NCBI GenBank assembly: GCA_038209365.1
Contig: JBBQXS010000028.1
Span: 1 to 58,029 of the forward strand
Length of the DNA stretch: 58,029 bases
From: DASQHW01 sp038209365
GTDB taxonomy: Bacteria > Actinomycetota > Acidimicrobiia > IMCC26256 > PALSA-610
Direction: 5' to 3'
This document shows, piece after piece, positions 7,466 to 16,062 of this stretch. A program made the position numbers and the translations under genes. The notes under the pieces were generated by a model. That model was not told where the DNA came from. It saw only the letters and a program-made list of their open reading frames with translations, and made no database searches. The first letter of the stretch is position 1. The number at the start of each line of letters is the position of its first letter.

Positions 7466-8917
7466 TTACCGGTGGAGGGTGGCGACGAGGGCCGTGACCA
7501 GGCCTTCGATCGTGTGCGGGTCGGCTTCGGCGTCGACGCGGATCCCGCGTGCACGGGCGGTTGCGCTCGTGACCGGTCCGATCGAGACGACGCGGGGTTG
7601 TGGGTCGGGCAGCGGGCCGACCGCGTCGCAGAAGTTGGTGACCGTCGACGAGGACGTGAACGTGATCGCGTCGACGCCGGCGCGGAAGCGGGCGAGCTCG
7701 GCGGGGTCGGGCGCGGCCATCACGGTCCGGTACACCGTGAGGACGTCGACGTCATAGCCCTTCTCGGCAAGGCCTTCGGGCAACACGTCACGGGCGACTT
7801 CCGCCCGCGCGAGCAAGACGCGGCCTCCGCCCGCCGGGAACTCGTCGAGCAGCGCTTCGGCGACGAATCGGGCCGGGACGAGGTCGGCACGCACGCCGCG
7901 CTGCGCGAGCGCGTGCGCGGTACCGGTCCCGATCGCGGCCACCTTCACGGGTGCCAACGCGCGCGCATCCTTTCGTTGCGGTCGCAGACCTTGGTCGAAG
8001 AACGCGTCGACGCCGTTCACCGACGTGAACACGATCCACGAGTACGACGTGAGCTCCGGAAGCACGAAGTCGACGGGCGCGATCGTGATCGCGGGCAGCT
8101 CGACGACGGCTGCGCCCATTGCCTCGAGACGGTTGCGCAGCTCGCTCACCTGCTCGCGCGCGCGGGTGACGACGACGGTCTTGCCGAACAACGGTGTGCG
8201 CTCGAACCAGCCGAAGTCCAACGCGGCGACGTCGCCCACCACGATTGCGCTCGGAGCTTCCACGCCGGCATCGGCGAGCGTCGCGAGCGTCGCGCGCAGG
8301 GTTCGCTGTTCGGGACGCGTCCCCCAACGGACCGCCGCGACGGGGGCGTCGGGATCACGGCCGCCCGCGATCAGGGCCTTTGCGATCTCGGCGACGCGCC
8401 CGGCGCCCATCAGGATCACGAGCGTGCCGCCGGCCCGGGCGAGCGCGTCCCAGTCGACGTCGGTGCCGTCCTTGGTCGGATCCTCGTGACCGGTCACCAC
8501 GGTGAAGTGCGTGGAGACGCCGCGGTGCGTGACGGGGATTCCCGCGTAGGCCGGCGCCGCGATCGCGCTCGTCACACCGGGAACGACCTCGAACGGCACA
8601 CCGGCCGCGATGCACGCCTCTGCTTCCTCGCCACCGCGCCCGAACACGAACGGGTCACCGCCCTTCAAGCGCACCACCGCACGACCGTCGCGCGCACGCG
8701 TGACGAGCACCGCGTTGATCTCGTCCTGGCCGAGCGCGGCCCGGCCGGGCGCCTTGCCGACGTCGACGAGCTCCGCCCTGGGGCCGGCGAGCTGCAACAG
8801 CGTCGCCGACGCGAGCCGGTCGTACACGACGACGTCGGCGGCGCGCAGCAGCGCTTCACCACGGCGGGTCAGCAATCCGGGATCGCCCGGGCCGGCGCCG
8901 ACGAGGTACACGGTCAT
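7466..8917 (-). CDS. Fused uroporphyrinogen-III C-methyltransferase and uroporphyrinogen-III synthase
   Basis: 483 aa bifunctional protein (CobA/SUMT plus HemD). Residues 1 to about 245 form the SAM-dependent methyltransferase that makes precorrin-2: GAGPGDPGLLT at the start, VVYDRL, GDPFVFGRGGEE, VVPGVTSAIAAPAYAGIP and a SUMT-type C-terminal half. The rest is HemD, beginning LFGKTVVVTRAREQ, which closes and inverts hydroxymethylbilane to uroporphyrinogen III. The fusion places the branch point between haem and sirohaem/B12 on one polypeptide, and the precorrin-2 dehydrogenase is in the same operon. ATG 8917 overlaps the hemC stop (ATGA). Confidence 0.94.
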   Translation of the reverse strand: MTVYLVGAGPGDPGLLTRRGEALLRAADVVVYDRLASATLLQLAGPRAELVDVGKAPGRAALGQDEINAVLVTRARDGRAVVRLKGGDPFVFGRGGEEAEACIAAGVPFEVVPGVTSAIAAPAYAGIPVTHRGVSTHFTVVTGHEDPTKDGTDVDWDALARAGGTLVILMGAGRVAEIAKALIAGGRDPDAPVAAVRWGTRPEQRTLRATLATLADAGVEAPSAIVVGDVAALDFGWFERTPLFGKTVVVTRAREQVSELRNRLEAMGAAVVELPAITIAPVDFVLPELTSYSWIVFTSVNGVDAFFDQGLRPQRKDARALAPVKVAAIGTGTAHALAQRGVRADLVPARFVAEALLDEFPAGGGRVLLARAEVARDVLPEGLAEKGYDVDVLTVYRTVMAAPDPAELARFRAGVDAITFTSSSTVTNFCDAVGPLPDPQPRVVSIGPVTSATARARGIRVDAEADPHTIEGLVTALVATLHR

Positions 8918-9789
8918 GACGCGAGGTCCTCGGGGAACGCCCGCCGCAACTCGTCCGACGCGCGCCGGCCGATCGCTCCCGGTTCGTCGCCCTCGACGCA
9001 CGTGCGGACCAGCACGTGGCCGTCGAGCGAGGCGAGCAACGCGTCGAGCACGACCTTGCCGTGCGCGGCGAGCCTCGCGAGTGCACCACACGGCAGATTG
9101 CAGCCGCCGCCCAGCTCGGCGAGGAACGCACGTTCGGCATCCACCGTACGACGCGCGGCCGGGTCGTCGATCGCACGCAGGCGCGCCACGGTTCGCTCGT
9201 CGTCGGCGCGACACTCCACGGCAAGCGCACCTTGCCCGACCTGGGGCAGCAGCACCTCGGGCTCGAGCACGTCGGTCGCCTCGGCGGCGAGCCCGAGCCG
9301 CTCGAGTGCAGCGTACGCGACCACCACCGCGTCGTAACCCATCTCGGCGCGCTTGCGGAGGCGCGTCTCGATGTTGCCGCGCAATGGGCCGAACGTGAGA
9401 TCCGGACGCGCCGCCGCGAGCTGGGCGCGCCGCCGTACGGAGCCGGTCCCGACGCGCGCCCCCGTCGGCAGCCCGTCAAGGCGACTCCCGACCAGCGCGT
9501 CCCGCACGTCGCCGCGCTCGGGAATCGCGGCGAGCGACAGCCCGGCCGGGGTCACGGGTGGAAGATCCTTGGCCGAGTGCACCGCGACGTCGGCCCTTCC
9601 GTCGAGGACCGCCTGCTGCACCTCCTTGGTGAACACGCCCACGCCCCCGATCGAATGGAGGTCCGAGGTCTGGTCGCGATCGCCGCTCGTCGTGACGAGC
9701 ACGTACTCGACGTCGGTCCCGATCCGGGTTCCCACGCGCTCCGCCTGCCAGCGCGCAAGCGGGCTCGCGCGCGTGGCGACGCGAATCAC
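8914..9789 (-). CDS. hemC: Hydroxymethylbilane synthase (porphobilinogen deaminase)
   Basis: 291 aa; polymerises four porphobilinogen units. Seen: RASPLARWQA at the N-terminus, HSAKDLPP with the catalytic Asp (D75), GTGSVRRRAQL substrate-binding arginines, GQGALAVECR, and the dipyrromethane-cofactor cysteine C230 in LGGGCNLPCGA. A second cysteine (C234) four residues later is unusual. GTG 9789 overlaps the hemA stop (GTGA). Slightly shorter than the typical 300-310 residues but all catalytic segments are present. Confidence 0.95.
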   Translation of the reverse strand: MIRVATRASPLARWQAERVGTRIGTDVEYVLVTTSGDRDQTSDLHSIGGVGVFTKEVQQAVLDGRADVAVHSAKDLPPVTPAGLSLAAIPERGDVRDALVGSRLDGLPTGARVGTGSVRRRAQLAAARPDLTFGPLRGNIETRLRKRAEMGYDAVVVAYAALERLGLAAEATDVLEPEVLLPQVGQGALAVECRADDERTVARLRAIDDPAARRTVDAERAFLAELGGGCNLPCGALARLAAHGKVVLDALLASLDGHVLVRTCVEGDEPGAIGRRASDELRRAFPEDLAS

Positions 9790-11060
9790 TGCTCGGTCGA
9801 CGGCAGGTCGAACAGCGTCGCGAGAGCGTCGGCGTAGTAGTCGCCACGCGGCGTGCCCGCCGCGTCCTTCACGCGTGCGGTGGGTTCGTGCAGCAGCTTG
9901 TTCACGATGCCATGGGTGATCGCGTCGACGAGCTTGCGCGTGTCCGGATCGAGTTGGGACAGCTTCGCCTTGAAGCGCTCGATCTCGAGCAGGCGCACAC
10001 CTTCGCCGAGCTCACGGAGCGACGTGATGAGCGGCGCAACCTCACGGACGGCGCGTTCCCCGTGGTAGCGGTCGATCTCGGCCGCGAGGATCTCTCGCAC
10101 CTTGCCGATCTCGCGGCGCCGTCGCTCGGCCGAGCGCTGGGCGAAGTCCTTCAAGTCGTCGAGGTCGAGCAGTGTGACGTCGAGGATGTCGCCCACTCCG
10201 GGGTCGACGTCACGGGGGAGCGCCACGTCGACGATGAGCAGCGGACGCGCGTTCCGGCACGCCATCACCATCTCCACCGTCGCGCGTTCGATGAGGACGC
10301 CGCTCGACGCGGTCGACGTGAACAGCACATCGGCATCGACCAGCGTGTCGGCGATGTCGGTCAGCGGGATCGCCTCGCCACCGATCTGCGCCGCGAGCTG
10401 CTCGGCGCGCTCGGCGGTGCGGTTGCCGACCCAGACGTGCTCGACGCCGCGGGACCGCAGTGTGGACGCCAGGCCCTTGCCCATCTGTCCCGCGCCGATC
10501 ACGAGCACGCGCGCGCCCTCGAGCGTGCCGAGATGCTCCGCGGCGACGGTCACTGCGGCCGAAGGGATCGACACCGGATGGCGCGAGATCCCCGTCTCGG
10601 TGCGCACGCGCTTGCCGGACTCGACGGCGTGCCTGAACAACCGGGAGAGCGTCTGCGACGAGGTCTGCTCGCGCGTCGCCGCCTGCCACGCGTCGCGCAC
10701 CTGTCCGAGGATCTCGCTCTCGCCGACGATCATCGAGTCGAGCCCGGCCCCGACCGAGAACAGGTGCCCGACCGCCGCGTCGTCGTAGTACGTGTACAGG
10801 TGATTCTCGAACTCTTCGGGCGCGGCGCCGGAGTGGTCGGCGAGAAAGTCCCGGACGTCGCCGACCGCGCCGTGGAAGTGCGTGCAGCGTGCGTAGATCT
10901 CCGTGCGATTGCACGTGGAGAGCACCACGACTTCGAGCAGGTGCTCGCGGCCCATCAAGTCGTGCAACACCTTGGGGACCATGTGCTCGGGAACCGTCAT
11001 TCGCTCGAGCAGCTCGACCGGCACGGTGCGGTGATTGAGGCCGACGACGATCACAGACAC
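9786..11060 (-). CDS. hemA: Glutamyl-tRNA reductase
   Basis: 424 aa; NADPH-dependent reduction of glutamyl-tRNA to glutamate-1-semialdehyde, the committed step of C5 haem synthesis. The start GTG 11060 gives the N-terminus MSVIVVGLNHRTVPV and places the catalytic cysteine of LSTCNRTEIY at residue 50, the same number as in the family; GTG 11054, with a tidier 4-base overlap, would put it at 48. The NADP-binding motif VIGAGQMGKGLA and a C-terminal dimerisation helix are present. It overlaps the dehydrogenase gene upstream by 10 bases. In Streptomyces hemA lies directly after rex; here one gene is inserted. Confidence 0.95.
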   Translation of the reverse strand: MSVIVVGLNHRTVPVELLERMTVPEHMVPKVLHDLMGREHLLEVVVLSTCNRTEIYARCTHFHGAVGDVRDFLADHSGAAPEEFENHLYTYYDDAAVGHLFSVGAGLDSMIVGESEILGQVRDAWQAATREQTSSQTLSRLFRHAVESGKRVRTETGISRHPVSIPSAAVTVAAEHLGTLEGARVLVIGAGQMGKGLASTLRSRGVEHVWVGNRTAERAEQLAAQIGGEAIPLTDIADTLVDADVLFTSTASSGVLIERATVEMVMACRNARPLLIVDVALPRDVDPGVGDILDVTLLDLDDLKDFAQRSAERRRREIGKVREILAAEIDRYHGERAVREVAPLITSLRELGEGVRLLEIERFKAKLSQLDPDTRKLVDAITHGIVNKLLHEPTARVKDAAGTPRGDYYADALATLFDLPSTEQ

Positions 11061-11695
11061 GTCTTCAACAACTCCTTCGCGTCGTCGATACGCCCAGCGC
11101 GAACCAGCTCCACGATGCCTTCGTCGAACACGCGCTGCCAATCGGCGTCCTCACTGGAACGCCCCGATGCACGCAGCTCTTCCCGGGCATCGCTGAGCAG
11201 GTCGAGCAGCGTCTCGTATTCGGGACCGAGCTCGCCTTCCCAGACGCGCCGCAGGTGGGCGGCGAGCGCCGGACTGCGGCCACCCGTCCCGACGGTGACC
11301 ACGAGATCGGCGCGGCGAATCACGGATACCAGCGTAAAGGAGCAGTTGGCCGGGTCGTCGGCGCTGTTCACCCAGACGCGCCCCGCCTCGGCTGCGGCGT
11401 GCACGGCGGCGTTCACGGCGGGATCGTCGGTCGCCGTGAACGCGAGCCACGCGTCACGCAGGTCGTCCGGTTCGAACGCGCGTTGGTACCACACGACGCG
11501 CCCGGCGTCGGCCCAGGCGCGCACCTCGTCGCCGGCCTCGGGAGCGACGACTTCGACCACGGCACCGAGCTCGAGCAGCGGGGCGATCTTGCGGGCCGCG
11601 ATGCGACCGGCGCCGACGACGACGACGCGCCGCCCGCGTATGAGCAGGTTGACCGGAAGTCCGGCGAGTCCCGGGCGCCCGGAAGCCTCGGTCAC
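11051..11695 (-). CDS. Precorrin-2 dehydrogenase / sirohydrochlorin ferrochelatase-like (CysG N-terminal type)
   Basis: 214 aa. NAD-binding motif VVVVGAGRIAARK at the N-terminus, then FTATDDPAVN and VNSADDPANCSF, the signature of the CysG-N/Met8p/SirC family, and TVGTGGRSPALAAHLR. It oxidises precorrin-2 to sirohydrochlorin, drawing from the SUMT half of the fusion protein downstream. This gives the operon a sirohaem branch, which supports sulfite or nitrite reductases. GTG start 11695, 10 bases after the rex stop. Whether it also inserts iron, as Met8p does, cannot be told from sequence alone. Confidence 0.88.
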   Translation of the reverse strand: MTEASGRPGLAGLPVNLLIRGRRVVVVGAGRIAARKIAPLLELGAVVEVVAPEAGDEVRAWADAGRVVWYQRAFEPDDLRDAWLAFTATDDPAVNAAVHAAAEAGRVWVNSADDPANCSFTLVSVIRRADLVVTVGTGGRSPALAAHLRRVWEGELGPEYETLLDLLSDAREELRASGRSSEDADWQRVFDEGIVELVRAGRIDDAKELLKTCL

Positions 11696-11705
11696 GCGCG
11701 ACCGC

Positions 11706-12386
11706 TCACGGCAACTCGGCTCTCTGCGGCGTCCCCGCGCCGCGCCGGAGTTGGTAGAAGGAGAGGATCTGCAGCTCGATCGCCAGGTCGACCTTTCGCA
11801 TCGACACTCCGTCGGGGACCGTGCACACCGCCGGCGCGAAGTTCAGGATCGACTCGACGCCTGCCGCGACCAGGCGGTCGGCGACGTCCTGAGCGAACGC
11901 GGCAGGAACGGCGAGAATGCCGATCGCGATGCCGCGCTCCGCCACGACGCGATCGAGATCGTCGATCGACTCGACGGCCAGCTCGCCGACGCGGCGACCG
12001 ACGAGCTCGGCGTCGGCGTCGAACAGCGCGACGACCCGGAACCCCCTTGCACCAAACCCGCGATAGTTCGCCAGGGCCCGGCCCAGGTTGCCGATGCCGA
12101 CGATCGCGACGGGCCAGTCGCGGGTGAGACCGAGCTCGCGCGAGATCTCGTGCAGCAGGTATTCGACGTCGTATCCGACACCGCGCGTGCCGTAGGAGCC
12201 GAGGTAGGAGAGGTCTTTGCGCACCTTGGCGGCGTTCACGCCCGCCAGCTCGGCGAGTCGCTCCGAAGAGATCGTCGGCACCTGGCGCTCACCGGTCTCG
12301 ACCAGCGCCCGGTAGTACAACGGCAGGCGGGCAACGGTCGCCTCGGGGATCCGGCGTCGGGGCGTTGCTCCCACGTCTGTGGCCAC
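11706..12386 (-). CDS. rex: Redox-sensing transcriptional repressor Rex
   Basis: 226 aa. N-terminal winged helix (about 10-80) with RIPEATVARLPLYYRAL and AAKVRKDLSYLGSYGTRGVGY; C-terminal Rossmann domain with AIVGIGNLGRAL, then the swapped helix LQILSFYQL. Rex binds DNA when NAD is high and lets go when NADH rises, so it reports respiratory stress. GTG 12386 is chosen because AAAGGA lies about 8 bases upstream; the open frame further upstream is not Rex-like. A strong Rex operator lies 79 bases upstream, implying autoregulation and control of the haem genes behind it. The rex-hemA-hemC-hemD order is known from Streptomyces. Confidence 0.95.
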   Translation of the reverse strand: MATDVGATPRRRIPEATVARLPLYYRALVETGERQVPTISSERLAELAGVNAAKVRKDLSYLGSYGTRGVGYDVEYLLHEISRELGLTRDWPVAIVGIGNLGRALANYRGFGARGFRVVALFDADAELVGRRVGELAVESIDDLDRVVAERGIAIGILAVPAAFAQDVADRLVAAGVESILNFAPAVCTVPDGVSMRKVDLAIELQILSFYQLRRGAGTPQRAELP

Positions 12387-12464
12387 CTGCGTCCTTTGGA
12401 CTGCGGGCCCGAGCCCCGTGACGCGGCGCTCGGGTCGTCCGCTCCTCAGGGCAGGGTATCGACT

Positions 12465-12482
12465 TTGTGCACGCATTCTCAA
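12465..12482. promoter_or_regulatory. Predicted Rex operator (ROP)
   Basis: TTGTGCACGCATTCTCAA agrees at 15 of 18 positions with TTGTGAACGCGTTCACAA, the actinobacterial Rex operator as I recall it. It lies between the divergent rex operon (start 12386) and the membrane-protein gene (start 12511), so Rex could control both. The spacing upstream of rex suits autorepression. Confidence 0.75.
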
Positions 12483-12510
12483 AGTGGAGAAGGGTAGTTT
12501 TCGGACCGCC

Positions 12511-13275
12511 ATGGTTGCCGGGCTCGCCTTCCTCGCCACCGCGATCGCCACGGTGTTCGCCCAGGCCACAGTGGTTCGCTGGTCGCGCTCCAAGGCGCCG
12601 CACCAGGGCGCGTGGACCTTCGCCCTTGCGCTGTTCGCCCTGGCGTCGGCGACGCTGGCGATGGGCGCGGGCACGCAGTGGGACGACGGCACGTTCCGCG
12701 CGTTCTACCTGCTCGGTGCCATCCTCAACGTGCCGTGGCTCGCGCTCGGCACGATCTATCTCCTGTTCGGGCGGCGGGCCGGCAACCGCGTCCGCGCCGC
12801 GCTGCTCGTGTTCTCCGGAATGGCGCTCGGCACGATGCTGTCCGCCCCCATCCACGGAACGATCGAACCCGCGGGCGGCATCCCGGTGGGCAAGGATCAC
12901 CTCGATGCGCTGCCGCGCATTCTCGCGGCCTCCGGCAGCGGCCTGGGCGCGCTCGTCGTGTTCGCGGGCGCGGTGTGGTCTGCGGTGCGTTTCGCACGCG
13001 GCCGCGCGCCGGGCTCGGGCGGGCTCGCGAGCGGCAATGCCTTGATCGCGCTCGGCACGTTGATCCTGTCGAGCGGGGGCCTCCTGCAGGGCACGCTCGG
13101 ACACGACGAGAGCTTCGTCATCTCGCTCGCCGCGGGAATCGCCGTGATCTATGCCGGCTTCGTCGTCGCGTCCGGAGGCCGTCTCGTGCGCTCGGAGAGC
13201 ACGCGCCGCACGATCTTGCCGCCAAGTGTCCGCGGCAACGCGTCGACGACCTCGACGCGAGTCGGCAGCTTGTAA
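12511..13275 (+). CDS. Polytopic membrane protein of unknown function, divergent from rex
   Basis: 254 aa from ATG 12511; about seven hydrophobic helices between residues 1 and 220 (for example AGLAFLATAIATVFA at the start and ISLAAGIAVIYAGFVV at the end). No catalytic motif or known family is recognised. A GTG at 12484 is a possible longer start, closer to a purine-rich stretch. Its promoter region contains the predicted Rex operator, so expression may follow redox state. The last 42 codons overlap the 3' end of the convergent acyl-CoA ligase by 127 bases; the sequence after the last helix (from about residue 225) may be a by-product of that antisense overlap. Confidence 0.7.
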   Translation: MVAGLAFLATAIATVFAQATVVRWSRSKAPHQGAWTFALALFALASATLAMGAGTQWDDGTFRAFYLLGAILNVPWLALGTIYLLFGRRAGNRVRAALLVFSGMALGTMLSAPIHGTIEPAGGIPVGKDHLDALPRILAASGSGLGALVVFAGAVWSAVRFARGRAPGSGGLASGNALIALGTLILSSGGLLQGTLGHDESFVISLAAGIAVIYAGFVVASGGRLVRSESTRRTILPPSVRGNASTTSTRVGSL

Positions 13276-14663
13276 CGCGCCAACCGTCGGCCCGCGTGAC
13301 GCAAGAGCTCGACCGAGTCCGGTCGCACGCTCGCGCGTCCCACGACGTACGCGACGACGGTCTCACCGGTGCGTGGATGCGGCTCACCCACGACCGCAAC
13401 GTCCTCGACGTCGGCGTGTGTGCGCAGCGCCTCCTCCACCTCGCCCGGGTACACGTTGAAGCCGGAGACGATGATGATGTCCTTGGCGCGGTCGACGAGC
13501 GTCAGCCACCCGTCGGCGCCGGCGACCGCGACGTCGCCGGTGTGCAACCACCCGTCGGACAACACCGCTCTGGTGGCGTCGGGATCGTTCCAGTACCCGG
13601 CGAAAACGTTCGGTCCGCGCACGACGATCTGGCCCGGGTCACCTTCGAGCACGGGTTGCCCGTCGACATCGAGGAGACACACCTCGATGCCGGGAAGCGG
13701 CGGCCCGATCGAGCCCGGCCGCGGTGCGGAGACGACCGCCGTCGTGGTGACAACCGGTGACGCCTCGGTCAGCCCGTAACCGTCGTGCACGACCGTGCCG
13801 AAGCGCGCGCGCATGCCGTCCACGACGTCGGCCGGAAGCGCGGCCGCGCCCGAGACACACAACCGCACCCGGGTGAAGGCGTCTGCAGGCGCGGCCTGCT
13901 CGTCGAGCGCGAGCCATGCCGAGTAGATCGCGGGAACGGCGGCGATCACCGTGACGCCGTCCGCACGGACGCGCCCCAATGTCTCGGCCGGGTGGTAGTG
14001 ATCCACGAGTGAGACGGCGGCACCGGCGAACAGGGCGAGCCCGAGGACGACGTTCAGGCCGTAGACGTGGAAGAGCGGCAGCACGCCGAGGGCGACGTCC
14101 TGGCGTGTCAGGCGCAAGCCAGGATGCGACTGCATCTGCTCGATGTTCGCGAGCAGCGAACCGTGTGTGAGCATTGCAGGCTTGGGCGCGCCGGCAGTTC
14201 CGGCCGTGAACAGCAGCACGGCGAGATCGCTCGGATCGCGTGGCACCGGTGCGAGCTGCTCGCCGTCGTTCTCGGTGCCGTCGAGCACGAACACCGCCTC
14301 GGCCGAGGCGTGCTGCGCGAGCGCGCGACGCGCGAGGTCGGCGTGCGTAGGCGACGCGACGACGATCGATGGCGACACTGCCGCGAGCTCGCGCGCCAGT
14401 TCCTGCGCGGGCGACGCGACGTTCAGCGGGACCGCGATGGCGCCCGTCCGCATCGCCGCGAGGTACGCGGACACGAAGGCTGTCTCGTTGCCCGCGACGA
14501 TCGCCACCCGATCGCCCGGCGAGACGTGCGCCGCGAGCCGGGCCGCGACCGCGCCCGATTGAGCGGCCAACCGGCCGTAGGTCACCGGTTCGGGATCCCC
14601 GACGAGCGCGATTCGGTCGGGATCGTGCGCGGCCGTCGCGACCAGGCTCTCCGCGAGATTCAT
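13149..14663 (-). CDS. Acyl-CoA synthetase / AMP-dependent ligase
   Basis: 504 aa ANL-superfamily enzyme that activates a carboxylic acid as acyl-AMP and transfers it to CoA. Seen in order: the P-loop-like FTAGTAGAPKPAMLTHG (A3, with Ala replacing the usual Ser/Thr positions and Pro where Gly is usual), LPLFHVYGL, YGLTEASPV (A5), DGWLHTGD (A7), DRAKDIIIVSGFNVYPGEVE (A8) and LPRTLGGKIVRR with the catalytic lysine (A10). Resembles long-chain fatty acid CoA ligases; substrate unknown. ATG start 14663. The 3' end overlaps the convergent membrane-protein gene by 127 bases, and the A10 motif falls inside or next to the overlap, so both proteins probably use that DNA. Confidence 0.9.
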   Translation of the reverse strand: MNLAESLVATAAHDPDRIALVGDPEPVTYGRLAAQSGAVAARLAAHVSPGDRVAIVAGNETAFVSAYLAAMRTGAIAVPLNVASPAQELARELAAVSPSIVVASPTHADLARRALAQHASAEAVFVLDGTENDGEQLAPVPRDPSDLAVLLFTAGTAGAPKPAMLTHGSLLANIEQMQSHPGLRLTRQDVALGVLPLFHVYGLNVVLGLALFAGAAVSLVDHYHPAETLGRVRADGVTVIAAVPAIYSAWLALDEQAAPADAFTRVRLCVSGAAALPADVVDGMRARFGTVVHDGYGLTEASPVVTTTAVVSAPRPGSIGPPLPGIEVCLLDVDGQPVLEGDPGQIVVRGPNVFAGYWNDPDATRAVLSDGWLHTGDVAVAGADGWLTLVDRAKDIIIVSGFNVYPGEVEEALRTHADVEDVAVVGEPHPRTGETVVAYVVGRASVRPDSVELLRHAGRRLARYKLPTRVEVVDALPRTLGGKIVRRVLSERTRRPPDATTKPA

Positions 14664-15074
14664 GCGGGGCGGAGGCTAGGCCGACCGTGCCGGAAGCGCC
14701 CCGATCCCGTCACCACGGAGAGTGGTAGATTTCCTCAAGACCGACGCTCTCGGTGTCGTTATTTCTCCCAGCGAGGGGCGACCGGAGCACCGGCGGGGGC
14801 TGGACCATCCAGCAGTCTCGACGGCACTGCGGCCGTCTCCGCCCAAGATCGGGGTTCCGGTCGCGGGTGTGGGCGTGTGGTCGCCCCGGGGATACCCGGA
14901 GCGTCCACGCAACGTAGCCTCCCAGCCCGCCCCAGAAACGTCCGCATGCGCGATCGGAACCTTGAATCTTTGCGCCCGGCTTGCTGAGCGGGCGGCTTCG
15001 CCGCCGAGGGAGACTGCGCCGGATCGCGGCGAGCTCACTCCGCCCCTCCGGGCTCCGTTCGCCGCCTCTTTGTC
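14664..15074. other. Intergenic stretch of about 410 bases, no gene supported
   Basis: Lies between the start of the acyl-CoA ligase gene and the stop of the 30-aa ORF, both on the minus strand, so it should hold the ligase promoter. Frames here translate to low-complexity Arg/Pro/Gly text with no recognised domain. A hairpin GGCGGC-TTC-GCCGCC at 14991-15005 could end the upstream minus-strand operon but has no T tract. I compared the stretch by eye with tRNA, tmRNA, RNase P and SRP RNA signatures and found none. Confidence 0.5.
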
Positions 15075-15167
15075 TCAGCCGCCGACTTTGAGGATGAACT
15101 GGGCGACGGCGGCAACGAGGATCAGGACCAGCAGGCCCGCGAGCACCAGGCTCGTGCCCCATCTCAT
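15075..15167 (-). CDS. 30-aa single-helix membrane peptide downstream of the SAM hydrolase
   Basis: Short ORF from ATG 15167 to TGA 15077-15075, 13 bases after the stop of the SAM hydrolase gene on the same strand, preceded by GAGGTGGGA. It encodes MRWGTSLVLAGLLVLILVAA followed by VAQFILKVGG: almost wholly hydrophobic, one membrane helix. No family is recognised. The RBS, the spacing and the coherent helix favour a real gene, but an ORF this short could be chance. Confidence 0.45.
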   Translation of the reverse strand: MRWGTSLVLAGLLVLILVAAVAQFILKVGG

Positions 15168-15180
15168 TGCGCGTCCCACC

Positions 15181-16017
15181 TCATTTCGCATCCCCGTCCG
15201 GGGTCACGATCGTGACCGCGTGGCCGGCGCGGAGCTTGAGCTGCGTCGCCGCCGCACGCTGGTCCAACGCGAGCGCGCACATGCCGTAGGAGTCGACCAG
15301 GATCACGAGCTCGGACGGCTTCGCCTCCGCGAACGTGCGCACCCATCGCGCCCGGCGCTCGTCCTCGCCGACGCGCACCCCGACGACGCCGCCCGGCTCG
15401 ACGCCTCGCGCCGTGAGCTGTTCGGGTGCCACGTTGAGCTGGCAGTTGCCGTACCGATCGACCCACAACACTTCGCCGACGATCGTGCCGTCGTCGTCTT
15501 CGCGGGGCAACGGGACGAGGCCGGGCGCGAGGCCCGCAGGATCGACATCGGGCCCGAGGGCGTCGATCCGGACCCCCGCCGAGAGGTGCGCGGCGGCGGG
15601 CGCCATGATGTCCCGACCGGCGAACGTCGGTCCGGGCGCGGGGAGCTGGTACGACGCGTTCTCGAGTGCGACGACCCGGCGCGCGCCACCGAGCATCGCG
15701 ACGGCAGGGGCCAGAAGCCCGTTGTCGGGCCCGACGAGCACCCCACCCTCCACCTCGACCGCGATGCAACGCCGATCGGTGCCGACCCCCGGGTCGATGA
15801 TCGCCAGCACCACACCGTCGGGGAGGTATTGGACCGCACGCACGAGCGCGAGCGCGCCCGCCCGCACGTCGAACGGCGGGATGTCGTGGGTGACGTCGAC
15901 GATTCGCAGTTCCGGCACCACGTCGAGCATCACCGCATGGCACACGCCGACGAACTCGTCGGTCCGGCCGTAGTCGGAGAGGAACGACACGAATGGAGGA
16001 CGCGGCGAAGACGACAC
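15181..16017 (-). CDS. SAM hydrolase / S-adenosyl-L-methionine hydroxide adenosyltransferase family
   Basis: 278 aa member of the fluorinase/chlorinase-related family (DUF62, SAM_HAT), whose ordinary members use water or hydroxide to split SAM to adenosine and methionine. Seen: SDYGRTDEFVG at the N-terminus, DVTHDIPPFDV, IDPGVGTDRR, GPDNGLL, and the C-terminal domain start WVDRYGNCQLN. Length is normal. The fluorinase-specific insertion is not apparent, so a halogenase role is unlikely. ATG start 16017. Probably cotranscribed with the tiny membrane peptide downstream. Confidence 0.88.
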   Translation of the reverse strand: MSSSPRPPFVSFLSDYGRTDEFVGVCHAVMLDVVPELRIVDVTHDIPPFDVRAGALALVRAVQYLPDGVVLAIIDPGVGTDRRCIAVEVEGGVLVGPDNGLLAPAVAMLGGARRVVALENASYQLPAPGPTFAGRDIMAPAAAHLSAGVRIDALGPDVDPAGLAPGLVPLPREDDDGTIVGEVLWVDRYGNCQLNVAPEQLTARGVEPGGVVGVRVGEDERRARWVRTFAEAKPSELVILVDSYGMCALALDQRAAATQLKLRAGHAVTIVTPDGDAK

Positions 16018-16062
16018 CGCCTCCGACGGTACCCGTCGGGTATCGCTGACCCCGGAGCCGGA

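Noticed and set aside
14664..15074. A structured RNA gene in the 410-base intergenic stretch
   Set aside because: No tRNA, tmRNA, RNase P or SRP RNA core could be recognised and the hairpins seen are expected at this GC content.
15181..16017. A fluorinase or chlorinase
   Set aside because: The protein belongs to the same superfamily, but the halogenase-specific insertion is not apparent and there are no halometabolite genes around it.
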